Positions 25,291 to 35,573 are shown, numbered from the stretch's first letter. The stretch: 64,000 bases of DNA from Arthrobacter sp. KBS0703 (GCF_002008315.2 NZ_MVDG02000001.1:4092001-4156000); one strand, 5' to 3'. Notes: a model not told the origin generated them from the sequence alone. Program-made: numbers and translations.

Positions 25291-26592
25291 ATGAGTCTGT
25301 CCGACATTCCCGGTGCAGTTCCCGATCCCGGGCTGGTGGGGACGCGATCGGCCACGGCACTCGCCGAACCGACGTCCCGCGTGACGCCGCTGTGGACCAC
25401 GGGCGTGGTGCTGGTCAACCTGGGAATCAACGCCGCGTTTTTCGGTCCCATCCAGGTGCTCCTCAGCCAGCAGGCCGAACATTTCGACGCCGGCCAGAAG
25501 GAGGCCATCCTCGCGCTCGTGACCGGAGCAGGGGCGGCGGTCTCCCTCGTGGCCAACCCCCTGTTCGGCGCCTTCAGCGACCGCACCACGTCCCGCTTCG
25601 GCCGGCGCGTGCCGTGGGTCGTGGTGGGGGCCGTCCTGGGGGCGGCCGCACTGATAGGCCTGGCCGGGGCGCCGAACGTGGCGGTCATGACGCTGCTCTG
25701 GTGCCTCGTGCAGGCCGGATGCAACGGCGCCTACGCTGCCATCACCGCCGCCATTCCCGACCGCGTTCCGCTACCGCAGCGGGCCACGGTGGGCGGCCTT
25801 GCCGCGATGGGACAAACGGTGGGCATCCTCATTGGCGCGGTGATTGCCGCCGTCGTCAGCGGAAACTTCGCCCTGGGGTACATCGTTTGCGCGCTCGCGC
25901 TTTTGGCCGGCGTGGTGATGTACCTGTTCAAGAGCGCCGATGTGCCGCTCCCCGCCGGTGACAGGCCGCCGCTGAACTGGATCGATTTCCTGCTTGGCTT
26001 TGTCCGGCCGCTGCGGCACCCGGACTTCGCCTGGGCCTGGATCACCCGGCTGCTCGTCAATATCGGCAACCACATGGTCACCCTGTACCTGCTGTTCTTC
26101 CTCGCGGACGCTGTCCATCTGAAGGCGACCACCGGGATGGAGCCGGCCTTCGGCGTGCTGGTGCTGACCGGGCTCTACGCCGTGTTTGTGATCATCACGA
26201 GCGTGATCGGCGGCCGGCTCAGCGACCGCATGGGCAAGCGCAAGCCCCTGGTCATAGCCTCCTCCGTGATCATTGCGCTGGCGTCACTGATCCTGGCGTT
26301 CGCGCCGACGTGGATCGGCGGTATCGTGGGCGCCAGCGTCTTGGGGATCGGCTTCGGTGCCTACCTCGCGGTGGACTTCGCGCTCATCACCCAGGTGCTG
26401 CCGCACGCCGTTGACCGGGGCAAGGACCTCGGCGTCATCAACATCGCCAACTCACTGCCGCAGGTCATCGCTCCGGCCCTGGCGTGGCCGTTCGTGACCC
26501 TCTGGGGCGGCTACGTTTCGCTCTACGTCGCCGCGGCAGTGATCGGCTTGCTGGGCGCCGTGTTCGTCGTGAAGATCAAGGGCGTCGACTAG
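25291..26592 (+). CDS. MFS transporter
   Basis: A 433-residue, 12-TM major facilitator. The cytoplasmic motif A appears twice: FSDRTTSRFGRRVPWVVVG after TM2 and GRLSDRMGKRKPLV after TM8, the arrangement seen in sugar-cation-symporter-like and LacY/GPH-related actinobacterial MFS proteins. The start ATG follows CAGGGGGAACC. It is divergent from rraA and followed by a TetR gene (142 bp) on the same strand, which may control it. Direction of transport and substrate cannot be told. Confidence 0.85.
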   Translation: MSLSDIPGAVPDPGLVGTRSATALAEPTSRVTPLWTTGVVLVNLGINAAFFGPIQVLLSQQAEHFDAGQKEAILALVTGAGAAVSLVANPLFGAFSDRTTSRFGRRVPWVVVGAVLGAAALIGLAGAPNVAVMTLLWCLVQAGCNGAYAAITAAIPDRVPLPQRATVGGLAAMGQTVGILIGAVIAAVVSGNFALGYIVCALALLAGVVMYLFKSADVPLPAGDRPPLNWIDFLLGFVRPLRHPDFAWAWITRLLVNIGNHMVTLYLLFFLADAVHLKATTGMEPAFGVLVLTGLYAVFVIITSVIGGRLSDRMGKRKPLVIASSVIIALASLILAFAPTWIGGIVGASVLGIGFGAYLAVDFALITQVLPHAVDRGKDLGVINIANSLPQVIAPALAWPFVTLWGGYVSLYVAAAVIGLLGAVFVVKIKGVD

Positions 26593-26734
26593 GTTTTCGC
26601 TTGGCTGTTCGCATTTCCCCTGCGTACCGCTGACGGATGGCGTCTGCGGCCGTGCCGTATAGTTGACTGCGAATGCGGGCGGGATCGGGATGGGGGTTCT
26701 CCTGGCTGCCGCAGGAATCTCAACCTCCGGACTG

Positions 26735-27337
26735 ATGATGCTTGAATTTAATCCTGATCTTCCGCCCATGGCCGACCCGCCGTCCCTGCCCCGACAACAG
26801 CGCCGCTACGGCCGTATCCTCGAGGTCGCGGCCGGGTTCGCGCGCAAGGGGCTCAAATCGGTAACGCTGTCCGAAGTGGCCGCGAAGGCCGATGTCCCCC
26901 TCGGCACCCTGTACCGCTACTTCCCCTCCGCCACGCATCTGATGCTGGCCCTCTACCGGCACCAGCTGACTGAGCTCAAGGTGGGGAGTTGGCCGGGTGC
27001 GGGCACGGTCCGGATCCATGCGCTCTCCGGCGTGGTGATGGAAATCTTCCACATGCGGGTGATGCAGCCCGCCGTCGAACAGTGCCTCAACCAAGGCGTG
27101 TACCTCAAGGACAGGGACACCACGGTGCTGCTGCGCGAGATCGACGCCCTGGCCGAGCGTGCGGTCACCGCCGCCAGTGGCGACGCCGTCATCTCCCGGA
27201 TCCTGCTGCTGACCGTCACCGGTCTAGTCCAGTCCGTCCGCTGCCGCCGCTTGTCGCTGTTCGAAGCGGAAGAAGACCTGAAGAAGGCCTGCACCCTGCT
27301 GGTGCCGCGTCCCCGTTCCATGCGCCACACAGCGTAA
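26735..27337 (+). CDS. TetR/AcrR family regulator
   Basis: About 200 residues. HTH: RRYGRILEVAAGFARKGLKSVTLSEVAAKADVPLGTLYRYFPSATHLMLALYRHQ, unmistakably TetR. The C-terminal part (LSGVVMEIFHMRVMQPAVEQCLNQG, VYLKDRDTTVLLREIDALAERA) is a standard ligand domain. The frame is open from 26663; none of the candidate starts has a good ribosome site, and I prefer ATGATG at 26735, which leaves 23 residues before the HTH. Just after its stop is a perfect palindrome (27339). Target may be the preceding MFS gene or the malic enzyme downstream. Confidence 0.8.
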   Translation: MMLEFNPDLPPMADPPSLPRQQRRYGRILEVAAGFARKGLKSVTLSEVAAKADVPLGTLYRYFPSATHLMLALYRHQLTELKVGSWPGAGTVRIHALSGVVMEIFHMRVMQPAVEQCLNQGVYLKDRDTTVLLREIDALAERAVTAASGDAVISRILLLTVTGLVQSVRCRRLSLFEAEEDLKKACTLLVPRPRSMRHTA

Positions 27338-27338
27338 C

Positions 27339-27350
27339 CGGTCTAGACCG
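27339..27350. promoter_or_regulatory. Perfect 12-bp palindrome downstream of tetR
   Basis: CGGTCTAGACCG, two bases after the TetR stop and about 275 bp upstream of the malic enzyme start. TetR operators often have this form. A related CGGTCTAG occurs inside the tetR coding region at about 27222. Function uncertain. Confidence 0.35.
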
Positions 27351-27624
27351 CCAGCCCTTCTGAAGCGCAAAATTCGGTGAAATAGGCCACAGAACCCGCC
27401 AAAATCCACTGCATCCCGTCAAATGGCCGCCCCGTGGCCAAGCAGGCCGTTCCGGAGTGTTTACCATTGCAGGACCGGAGTGGCTAGCAACCCGTACCAG
27501 CGGGCTTCCGGACGGACCCCGCCACCCTTTGGGCCGTCAGCGAAGCGCGCACCCGACCATCTTGAGCCTCCAATGCTTGAGCCCACTGTGCCGTGCGCCC
27601 ACGGCTAGCCCAGGAGACAACGAC

Positions 27625-28830
<1,206 letters not shown>

Positions 28831-28850
28831 CGGGCCTCTGCCTGAGAGCG

Positions 28851-28927
28851 GCTGCCGCCAACGGCAGCTGAGACGGCTGACTGAAGCCCGACGGCGGTGC
28901 CTCCCGTGCTGGGGAGGCGCCGCCGTC
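28851..28927 (+). terminator. Two consecutive hairpins after the malic enzyme
   Basis: First GCTGCCG/CGGCAGC (28851-28868), then GACGGCGGTGCCTCCC facing GGGAGGCGCCGCCGTC (28890-28927). The second is the stronger. Together they separate the malic enzyme from DUF456. Confidence 0.7.
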
Positions 28928-28988
28928 GTCGTTCCCCGGACGGGAACGCGGGACCGGAACTCCGGGACGGGAACCCTAGACTGGGGGA

Positions 28989-29492
28989 ATGAACGCCCAG
29001 ACCGTAGTGACCGTCCTGTGCGGCCTGGCCATCGTCGTGGGCGTGGCCGGCACCGTCATCCCCGTGCTGCCCGGCAGCTTCCTGATCGGCCTGAGCCTGC
29101 TGGCCTGGGCCATCTGGGGCGGCGAAGGCACCACCGGCTGGGTGGTTTTTGCCATCGGCATGGTCTTCGTGCTGGCCGGCATGGCGGCCAGCGCCGTGCT
29201 CGCCGGCCGCAAGCTCAGGCAGCACAGGATCCCCAACCGGAGCGTCGTGGCCGGCATCGTGCTGGGCATCGCGGGCATGTTCATCATTCCCGTGGTGGGG
29301 CTGTTCGTGGGCTTTGCCGCCGGGCTCCTGCTCAGCGAACTCCACCGAACGCGCGACTTCCGCACCGCCCTGACCACCAGCTGGGCGGCGCTCAAAGCCA
29401 CCGGCCTGGGCATGCTCGCGGAGTTCGGGCTGGCCTGCCTGGCCGCCAGCACCTGGGTCATTGGCGTGTGGGTGGCCGCGGCTGCGGGCTAG
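28989..29492 (+). CDS. DUF456 domain membrane protein
   Basis: A 167-residue integral membrane protein of the DUF456 family. It has four to five hydrophobic helices: VVTVLCGLAIVVGVAGTVIP, PGSFLIGLSLLAWAIWG, WVVFAIGMVFVLAGMAASAVL, SVVAGIVLGIAGMFIIPVVG with FVGFAAGLLLSEL, and LACLAASTWVIGVWVA. The GTVIPVLPG and GMFIIPVVG(L)FVG repeats are the family hallmark. Function unknown. Single-gene unit with its own upstream terminator; the next gene starts 26 bp later and may be co-transcribed. Confidence 0.85.
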   Translation: MNAQTVVTVLCGLAIVVGVAGTVIPVLPGSFLIGLSLLAWAIWGGEGTTGWVVFAIGMVFVLAGMAASAVLAGRKLRQHRIPNRSVVAGIVLGIAGMFIIPVVGLFVGFAAGLLLSELHRTRDFRTALTTSWAALKATGLGMLAEFGLACLAASTWVIGVWVAAAAG

Positions 29493-29518
29493 ATTCGCTG
29501 AGCTATTAGCATGGAGGA

Positions 29519-30481
29519 ATGACCGCGGGGCAGATTCCAGGACCGATCTACCGCGACACCCGCGACCTCACGCCGTTTGGCGGCAGTCAGGTCCGCACCC
29601 CGGTGAAGGAAATTGCCGAGGGCGTCGGCGGGCTGCTCCACGGTGTGCTTGGCGGCAGGGACTCCGCGCGGATCAGCGTGGACGGCAGCGTCCCCAGGCT
29701 CAAGCTCCTCCCGGGCAAAGCCACCAAGGCCGTCTACGAGGCCATCTTCGCCAGCACCGACCCCAACCGGCTGATTGCCGCCGCCCGCGAGTACCCCGGC
29801 TGGGCGGGCCTCTGCTACGTGATGGCCGGGCTGCTCGCCCACAAGCAGGGCGGCTACCTGCGTGCCGTGGAACTGCTGCAGCGCGGCCTCAGCATCAGGA
29901 ACGACGACGACGCGAACCAGTTCGCGGCCAGCTACCTGACGCGCGTGGTCACCCGGGTGGAAGTCGCCGAACGCGTCGAAGTGCCGGTGCTGTTCAGCGA
30001 GGAATCGGTGTTCCTGGCCCTGTCGCATGCGCTGCGCGAGACAGGGCAGACGGAAGCGGCGCTGGAGGCGCTCTCCATGCTGCCGCCGTCGCTGCCCACC
30101 GCCCTCGCGAAATGCGCGCTGGCCTACACCCTTGGGCGGGACCGCGAGGTTGTGGTCTGGACTGAAGGACTGCTCAACGCGGATGACCTCTCCGCCGCCC
30201 TGTTGCTGGTCCGGGCGCGTTCGCTGCGCCGGCTCGGCGCCCACGAGCCCGCGCAGCGGGCCCTGAAGGAGGTCCTGCGGCGGCGCAAAACCAGCATGGC
30301 CCTGCGCAACGACGCCCTGACTGACCGGGCCCTGCTCGCGCTGGATAACGGCCGCAAGTCCCTGAACCCGCGGGACTGGCGGCGCCGGCGTGCCGAGCTC
30401 GAGACATTCGAGGTCATCCGCAAGGACGTCGAGGAGCGCCGGCTCTGGGAGCAGGAGTGGAAGGAACTGGACGGGGACTGA
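29519..30481 (+). CDS. Hypothetical TPR-like protein
   Basis: A 320-residue soluble protein of helical pairs: PGWAGLCYVMAGLLAHKQGG, YLRAVELLQRGLSIRNDDDA, ESVFLALSHALRETGQTEAA, then LEALSMLPPSLPTALAKCAL and HEPAQRALKEVLRRRKT. The alternation looks like degenerate TPR repeats (about residues 85-280). The C-terminus is highly charged (RRRRAELETFEVIRKDVEER). It has no signal peptide and no known catalytic motif. The ATG follows GGAGGA closely (ATTAGCATGGAGGAATG). It may bind a partner protein; none is suggested by the neighbours. Confidence 0.65.
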   Translation: MTAGQIPGPIYRDTRDLTPFGGSQVRTPVKEIAEGVGGLLHGVLGGRDSARISVDGSVPRLKLLPGKATKAVYEAIFASTDPNRLIAAAREYPGWAGLCYVMAGLLAHKQGGYLRAVELLQRGLSIRNDDDANQFAASYLTRVVTRVEVAERVEVPVLFSEESVFLALSHALRETGQTEAALEALSMLPPSLPTALAKCALAYTLGRDREVVVWTEGLLNADDLSAALLLVRARSLRRLGAHEPAQRALKEVLRRRKTSMALRNDALTDRALLALDNGRKSLNPRDWRRRRAELETFEVIRKDVEERRLWEQEWKELDGD

Positions 30482-30539
30482 CGCCGCTGCCCGTCCTGTG
30501 GCCCTTGTGGGTGGCACGCTGCCGGGGTAGAACGGACAA

Positions 30540-30899
30540 ATGACCGACGCAATCAACAGCTGGGTGGAAGCCTACATCCGGGCCTGGACCTCCAACGCGG
30601 CCGACGACATCCGGGCACTGTTCACCGAGGATGCCGTCTACGCCACCCGCCCGTATGACCCGGACGCCTGGCGCGGCCGGGAGCAGATCGTGGAGAAGTG
30701 GATCGAGTCCGCAGACAAGCCCGAGGACTGGAGGTTCGAGTGGTCCGTCCTGGGAACCGACGGCGACCTCGCCTTCGTGCAGGGACGCACCACCTATCTC
30801 GATGACAGGCCGAGCTACGAGAACCTCTGGGTGATCCGGCTTGGCGCGGACGGACGGGCCAGCGCCTTCACCGAGTGGTTCATGGAGCGCAAGGCCTGA
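30540..30899 (+). CDS. SnoaL/NTF2-like fold protein
   Basis: A 119-residue cone-shaped alpha+beta-barrel protein. WVEAYIRAWTSNAADDIRALFTEDAVYATRPYDP is the usual start of SnoaL-like domains, followed by WRGREQIVEKWIE, WRFEWSVLGTDGDLAFVQG and NLWVIRLGADGRASAFTEWFMER. Family members are small isomerases, hydrolases or binding proteins; no catalytic assignment can be made. It ends 7 bp from the convergent LysE gene. Confidence 0.8.
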   Translation: MTDAINSWVEAYIRAWTSNAADDIRALFTEDAVYATRPYDPDAWRGREQIVEKWIESADKPEDWRFEWSVLGTDGDLAFVQGRTTYLDDRPSYENLWVIRLGADGRASAFTEWFMERKA

Positions 30900-30906
30900 G
30901 GGTCGG

Positions 30907-31554
30907 CTAGGCCAGGTCCGCGATGAGCGGGAGTAGCTGTTCGGAGAGCAGTACCGCGCCGAGGCACACCATGATGATCCCGCTGGTCAGTGTCACCTTG
31001 CGGGCGGCGCCCGGCCGGGAATGCAGAAGCTTCCGCGACAGCAAGGCGACGCAGGTGTAGACGATGGCTGCCAGCAGCACGAACGTCAGGCCGAGCAGTC
31101 CCGACTGCACCGGTACGGGCAGCGGCGCCTCGGCGCTGACGAACTGCGGCACGAGCGCGACGTAGAAGAGCAGGCCCTTGGGGTTGATTCCGCTGGTCCC
31201 CATGCCTTGGAGGAAGGTTCGGAGCTGGTTCTGCCCGGGGTTGTCGGCGGCGGCCGCCGCGGTGAAGCTCGCGCCCCGCCAGGACCTGATGGTGGCGGTC
31301 CCCAGCCACAGCAGGTAGGCGGCGCCGGCAACGGTGATCCAGCCCAGGACTCCGGGCATGCCGGCAAGGAGGGCTGCCAGGCCCGCCACCATAAGGACGG
31401 TGTGCAGGACGTAGCCGCTGCACAGGCCGGCCACCGCGGGGACAAAACTGCGCCGCCCCAGGCCCGCCGTGATGGAGTAGGCCCAGTCCACCCCGGGGGT
31501 GCAGGCGAGGGCGGCGGCGACCACCACGAACGCTAGGAATAGCTGAAGATTCAC
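30907..31554 (-). CDS. LysE family amino-acid exporter
   Basis: A 215-residue, six-TM exporter of the LysE/RhtB type. Family features: LACTPGVDWAYSITAGLGRR after TM1 (PGP-like motif), GYVLHTVLMVAGLAALL, the loop LRTFLQGMGTSGINPKGLLFYVALVPQFV with the conserved NPK, and a C-terminal pair of helices. It exports amino acids or analogues across the inner membrane. The GTG at 31554 is chosen: AGGAG lies seven bases before it. It is divergent from an Lrp/AsnC gene, the classical regulator pairing for such exporters. Confidence 0.9.
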   Translation of the reverse strand: MNLQLFLAFVVVAAALACTPGVDWAYSITAGLGRRSFVPAVAGLCSGYVLHTVLMVAGLAALLAGMPGVLGWITVAGAAYLLWLGTATIRSWRGASFTAAAAADNPGQNQLRTFLQGMGTSGINPKGLLFYVALVPQFVSAEAPLPVPVQSGLLGLTFVLLAAIVYTCVALLSRKLLHSRPGAARKVTLTSGIIMVCLGAVLLSEQLLPLIADLA

Positions 31555-31586
31555 GCTGGGCTCCTGACTGAGGGTTACAGGAAAAA

Positions 31587-31594
31587 GCCTAGGC
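31587..31594. promoter_or_regulatory. Short palindrome in the lysE/lrp divergent region
   Basis: GCCTAGGC lies within an AT-rich surround (AAAAAGCCTAGGCAAAT), 33 bp upstream of the lysE start. Possible Lrp-type site; weak evidence. Confidence 0.3.
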
Positions 31595-31658
31595 AAATCA
31601 CCGCCATAAGTGTTCACTGTTTTCGCCCAGATCGCCGCCTGGCGGGTAAGATTTTTGC

Positions 31659-32114
31659 GTGATCGACCATATCGACAGAAATATTTTGCGCTACCTCAAA
31701 GAGGACGGGCGGATGACTGCCACGGCCCTCGCTGCGAAGGTGGGCCTGACCGTGGCGCCGTGCCACCGCCGGCTCCGGGACCTGGAGTCGTCCGGCGTGA
31801 TCCGCGGCTATAAAGCGGACATTGACCCGGCCGCCGTCGGGCTCGGTTTTGAGGCGATCGTCTTCGTGACCCTGCGGCAGGTGGACCGGCCCACCATGGA
31901 GATCTTCGAGAACCGCGTGGCAGGGAATCCCAACATCGTGGAGGCCCAGCGGCTGTTCGGCTCCCCGGACTACCTGCTGAAGGTGATTGCCGCGGACCTT
32001 CCGTCCTATCAGCGCTTCTACGACAGCGAGCTGACGTCCCTCCCGGGCGTGGAACGGCTGACGTCGACGCTGGTGATGAAGAACCTGAAGTCGAACGCAG
32101 GCCCGCCCGTCTGA
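31659..32114 (+). CDS. Lrp/AsnC family regulator, likely controlling lysE
   Basis: A 151-residue Lrp protein. HTH: IDRNILRYLKEDGRMTATALAAKVGLTVAPCHRRLRDLESSGVIRGYKADI (residues 4-55). The RAM effector domain follows: GLGFEAIVFVTLRQVDRPTMEIFE, VAGNPNIVEAQRLFGSPDYLLKVIA, and the final LPGVERLTSTLVMKNLK. Divergent from the LysE exporter with 104 bp between starts. By analogy with LysG- or Lrp-controlled exporters it probably senses the exported amino acid (inference). A strong terminator follows at 32136. Confidence 0.9.
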   Translation: MIDHIDRNILRYLKEDGRMTATALAAKVGLTVAPCHRRLRDLESSGVIRGYKADIDPAAVGLGFEAIVFVTLRQVDRPTMEIFENRVAGNPNIVEAQRLFGSPDYLLKVIAADLPSYQRFYDSELTSLPGVERLTSTLVMKNLKSNAGPPV

Positions 32115-32135
32115 GCACGCTCCAGCGTTAAATGC

Positions 32136-32169
32136 GGCCGGCCGCGGAAGGTGACTTCCGCGGCCGGCC
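32136..32169. terminator. Terminator between lrp and the metzincin gene
   Basis: GGCCGGCCGCGGAAG, loop GTGA, CTTCCGCGGCCGGCC: 15-bp perfect stem between convergent genes, followed by CGTTGTTG. Confidence 0.8.
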
Positions 32170-32189
32170 CGTTGTTGTCGGCCCCGGGC

Positions 32190-34910
32190 TCAGCGGGGAT
32201 TCAGGACAACGTTCTGGAGGGCGCCCGTTCCCGTGCCCGTATGGAGCCAGAGCGTCCCGTCGGGCGAGGTGGAGAGGATGTTCGGGTTGGCTGTTCCGGC
32301 GAACCTGCCCACGCTGGCCAGTGACTGGAAGGCGTTCCAGCCGGCGCCGAGCTGCTTGCGGGCCAGGAAGCCGGAGGCTCCGTTGCCGGGGTAGAGCCAG
32401 AGGTTGCCGTCAGCGGTGCGGGCCATGAGGTCGGCCTTCCCGTCGCCGTTGAAGTCGTTCGCGGCAATCACCTGGTCGAAGATCCCCCAGCCGGAGCCGA
32501 TCTCCTTGCGTGCCAGGAATCCGCCGGTCCCGTTCCCGGGGTACAGCCAGAGCTTGCCGTCCGCGGACTGGCCGATGACGTCGTTGCGTCCGTCGCCGGA
32601 AAAGTCGCCCGGTGCCAGCATCCGCGTGAAAATGCTCCAGCCGCTGCCGATCTTCTTGGGCGTCAGGAAGGTTCCCTTCCCGTCGGTCGGGTAGAGCCAG
32701 AGCGAGCCGTCGGCCTGCCGGGCCACCAGGTCCGGGCCGCCGGCGCCGTTGAAGTTGCCCGCGGAGATCACTTGGTCAAAGCCCTGCCAGCCGCTGCCGA
32801 TCTGGCGGGCGGCGCGGAACCCGCCGGAACCGTTTCCGGAGTAAAGCCGCAACGCGCCGTCCGCGGAACGGGCCAGGACATCCGGTTTACCGTCGCCGTC
32901 AAAGTCGCCGGCCTCCCAGACCTGGCTGAAGGAGTTCCAGCCCGAACCGATCTTGAGCTTGGCTGCGAACCCGCCGCCGCCGTTTCCGGGATACGCCATG
33001 AGGGCGCCGGTCTTGCTGGCAACCAGAACGTCCGTGTGGCCGTCGGCGGTGAAGTCCTGGCCGCCCATCAGGTCGGCCGCGCCGTTCCAGCCCGTCGCTA
33101 GGGTGGTGCGCGCCAGGAATCCGCCCGTTCCGGTGCCCGGGTAGAGGTACACGGTGCCGTCGCTGCTCCGTGCCAGCAGGCCGGGGGCGCCGCCGGCGAG
33201 CCCGCCGGCGCCCGCCAGGGCAGTGAACCCCTGCCAGCCGGTTCCCACGAGTTTTGCCGGCAGGAAGCCGCCGGTCCCGTTGCCCGGGTACAGCCACAGT
33301 GATCCGTCGGCGCGCATGCCGATCAGGTCGCGGCGCTGGTCGCCGTCGAAATCGCCGGCCGCGATGATGCGCTTGAAGATGTCCCAGCCGGACCCGATCT
33401 GCTTCCGTGCCTGGAAGCCGCCGGTGCCCGTGCCCGGGTACAGCCAGAGGGCGCCGTCGGAGGTCCGTGCAATGAGGTCACTGCGGCCGTCACCGTTGAA
33501 GTCGCCGTCGCCCAGGACCGTGTTGAAGGCGTTCCACCCGATGCCGATCTTGACCGGTGCGCCCAGCTTGTTTCCGGCCTGGCCGGCGAGCAGGAGCAGT
33601 GAGCCGTCGGCTTCGCGTGAGATGGCATCTGCGCGGCCGTCGCCGTTGATGTCGCCGGCCGAGAACTGGATTTTGGTGCGCAGCGCGAGGTCGGCGTCGA
33701 TGGTGACGGTGGCCGAAGCGGCCGTGACGGCGTTGATGGTCACCCGTGTCCCGGCGTGGGTGGTGAACGTGCGGCCTGCCTGCCAGGCGTGGTTGGGGCT
33801 GTAATAGCCGCTGAACGGAATGGTGGACGGCATCAGCGTCAGGGACGACGACGGGGTAGCCCCGCCGCGCTGGACGATCTTGACGCCGCGGTTGCCTGCG
33901 GACCCCGACGCGAGGTAGGAGTCATAGCCGGCCGGCTCCCTCAGCTCAAGGTAGTAGACCTCCCGGCTGACGGGATCGGTGAACTTCACCGCGCGGCCTG
34001 CGCCGGTTCCGCCCCACGGTTTCAGCGTGTAGCTTTTCACGCCGGCGGCGACGCCCAGGTCGCGGATTTCGTTGCCCAGGCCGAGGCCCCTCCAGTCCCA
34101 GAAAGGCGAGCTGATCACCGGCATGCTCGGGTGCGATGCGCCCATGAGGTCGGTGGTGTCGCCGTATTCACGGATGTAGCAGGAGGAATCGGTGAACTGT
34201 CCGGTGCTGGTGGTGCCGACGTCGGACGCGCCGCTGCTGCACTGCAGTGCGTCGGCATGCATGGACCCCAGAACGTGGCCGAACTCGTGCGCGATCACGC
34301 TGCTGGTGTAGGTGCTGATCTGGGGCATCAGCACGCGCCCGCTGTTGCCGTTGCTGCTGTAGCCGGCGCCCAGGGCGCCGGAGGACAGCGTGGCGGTCGG
34401 GACGAAGACGACGAGCGCGGTGTTAGCGCTGTAGGCCCACTTCAGCTCGCTGGTAATCGTGTTGATGACGTCGTAGTAGGACTGCGTCGACTTGGCGGCG
34501 GACAGGAACCCTGTGGTGCGGCTGGTGACGGTCATGGAGATGCGGCCGTTGGACATCGCCTTCCAGTAGTTGCTGGAAGCCGCGACGGCCTGCTCGGCCG
34601 AGGCCAGGGAAACGGTGTTCCTGTTGTCAGCCAGCTTGGCGATCACCAGTTTGACGTTGATCGGCGCCGCGGCCGTACCCCCCGCCTCCGTCTGCAGGGC
34701 GAGTCCCGTGGGAAGCCCGTCCATGGGCACCCCGGGGGCCGACTCGTACACGTGATCCCCGTGCGGGGTCCCCTCGATGAACTGCGCAGCGGGACCGTCC
34801 ACTGCTGGATCGGCCGCCGCCAGTGACGGGCTGGCCGGGAGGGCGACAAGCCCCGCGGCGAGCACCAGCAGGCCGGTGGCAGAGGCGATGGAACGGGAAA
34901 TTAAGCGCAT
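32190..34910 (-). CDS. Secreted metzincin-like protease with ten VCBS/FG-GAP repeats
   Basis: A 906-residue secreted protein. Signal peptide: MRLISRSIASATGLLVLAAG, ending near SLAAA (residues 30-34). The metalloprotease domain carries the zinc motif HEFGHVLGSMH (208-218, HExxHxxGxxH) and a Met-turn candidate in TTDLMGASH. From about residue 430 to the end are ten repeats of about 46 residues, each with SDGALWLYPGTGTGGF and a Ca-binding loop such as DFNGDGRSD; repeats 4, 7 and 10 have degenerate loops. The repeats should form a beta-propeller-like binding unit. ATG 34910 is chosen because AAGGAACTCC precedes it. Probable extracellular protein degradation. Confidence 0.88.
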   Translation of the reverse strand: MRLISRSIASATGLLVLAAGLVALPASPSLAAADPAVDGPAAQFIEGTPHGDHVYESAPGVPMDGLPTGLALQTEAGGTAAAPINVKLVIAKLADNRNTVSLASAEQAVAASSNYWKAMSNGRISMTVTSRTTGFLSAAKSTQSYYDVINTITSELKWAYSANTALVVFVPTATLSSGALGAGYSSNGNSGRVLMPQISTYTSSVIAHEFGHVLGSMHADALQCSSGASDVGTTSTGQFTDSSCYIREYGDTTDLMGASHPSMPVISSPFWDWRGLGLGNEIRDLGVAAGVKSYTLKPWGGTGAGRAVKFTDPVSREVYYLELREPAGYDSYLASGSAGNRGVKIVQRGGATPSSSLTLMPSTIPFSGYYSPNHAWQAGRTFTTHAGTRVTINAVTAASATVTIDADLALRTKIQFSAGDINGDGRADAISREADGSLLLLAGQAGNKLGAPVKIGIGWNAFNTVLGDGDFNGDGRSDLIARTSDGALWLYPGTGTGGFQARKQIGSGWDIFKRIIAAGDFDGDQRRDLIGMRADGSLWLYPGNGTGGFLPAKLVGTGWQGFTALAGAGGLAGGAPGLLARSSDGTVYLYPGTGTGGFLARTTLATGWNGAADLMGGQDFTADGHTDVLVASKTGALMAYPGNGGGGFAAKLKIGSGWNSFSQVWEAGDFDGDGKPDVLARSADGALRLYSGNGSGGFRAARQIGSGWQGFDQVISAGNFNGAGGPDLVARQADGSLWLYPTDGKGTFLTPKKIGSGWSIFTRMLAPGDFSGDGRNDVIGQSADGKLWLYPGNGTGGFLARKEIGSGWGIFDQVIAANDFNGDGKADLMARTADGNLWLYPGNGASGFLARKQLGAGWNAFQSLASVGRFAGTANPNILSTSPDGTLWLHTGTGTGALQNVVLNPR

Positions 34911-35096
34911 GGAGTTCCTTATTGAGACCGAACCCTGGCGGAGACCTTGGGGTGGAGGGCGCAACGGCCGGCCGCGACGCGCTGCAGGCTGATGCAGGAT
35001 CAGGCTACAGTCGGCACCGCAGGACAGGCGGCAGAATAGCCGCAGTTTTATCCAATGATTTGCACAAGATCGGAGTGGCGCGCGGAATGTCGCCCC

Positions 35097-35573
35097 TCAG
35101 TCGCCTAAAAGCCCCGTGGTCCGGTAAGGAATCACTTCGCGCAGAAACATGCTCGTGGACGTACGCACGATGCCCGGGCACAGCCGGATCTCCTCGGAGA
35201 CCCGGTACAGGTCATCCGGGCTGGTGGCCACCACCCGGATCAGGAGGTCGGTGTCCCCGGCCGGGGCATGGCACTCCAGCACCTCCGGGATCTCGCGGAG
35301 GGCCGCGATGGCCTCGTTGAGGTGGCTCTGGTCCAGTTCAGCGCTCACCGCTGCCGCCACACCCCGCCCCAGGGCGGCGGGAAGCACGCGGCTGCTGTTG
35401 GGACGGAGCGCGCCCGACGCCGTCATCCGCTCCAGGCGTGACTGAACGGTTCCGCGGGCCAGTCCCAGGCGCTGGGCCAGCACCATGATCGGCGCCCGCG
35501 GATCCTCGTCCAAGGCGGCCAGGATCCGCCGGTCGGTGGCATCGAGCTGCTGCAATCTGATCACTTCCTGCAT
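35097..35573 (-). CDS. Lrp/AsnC family regulator
   Basis: A second Lrp protein, about 158 residues from MQEVIRLQQLDATDRRILAAL. HTH: MVLAQRLGLARGTVQSRLERMTASGAL. RAM domain: AAAVSAELDQSHLNEAIAALREIPEVLECHAPAGDTDLLIRVVATSPDDLYRVSEEI and TSTSMFLREVIPYRTTGLL. The frame is open to 35630, and starts at 35606 or 35630 are possible; none has a clear ribosome site. No exporter or catabolic gene adjoins it (the metzincin gene lies downstream on the same strand, GluQ-RS is divergent at 35939), so its targets are unknown. Confidence 0.85.
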   Translation of the reverse strand: MQEVIRLQQLDATDRRILAALDEDPRAPIMVLAQRLGLARGTVQSRLERMTASGALRPNSSRVLPAALGRGVAAAVSAELDQSHLNEAIAALREIPEVLECHAPAGDTDLLIRVVATSPDDLYRVSEEIRLCPGIVRTSTSMFLREVIPYRTTGLLGD

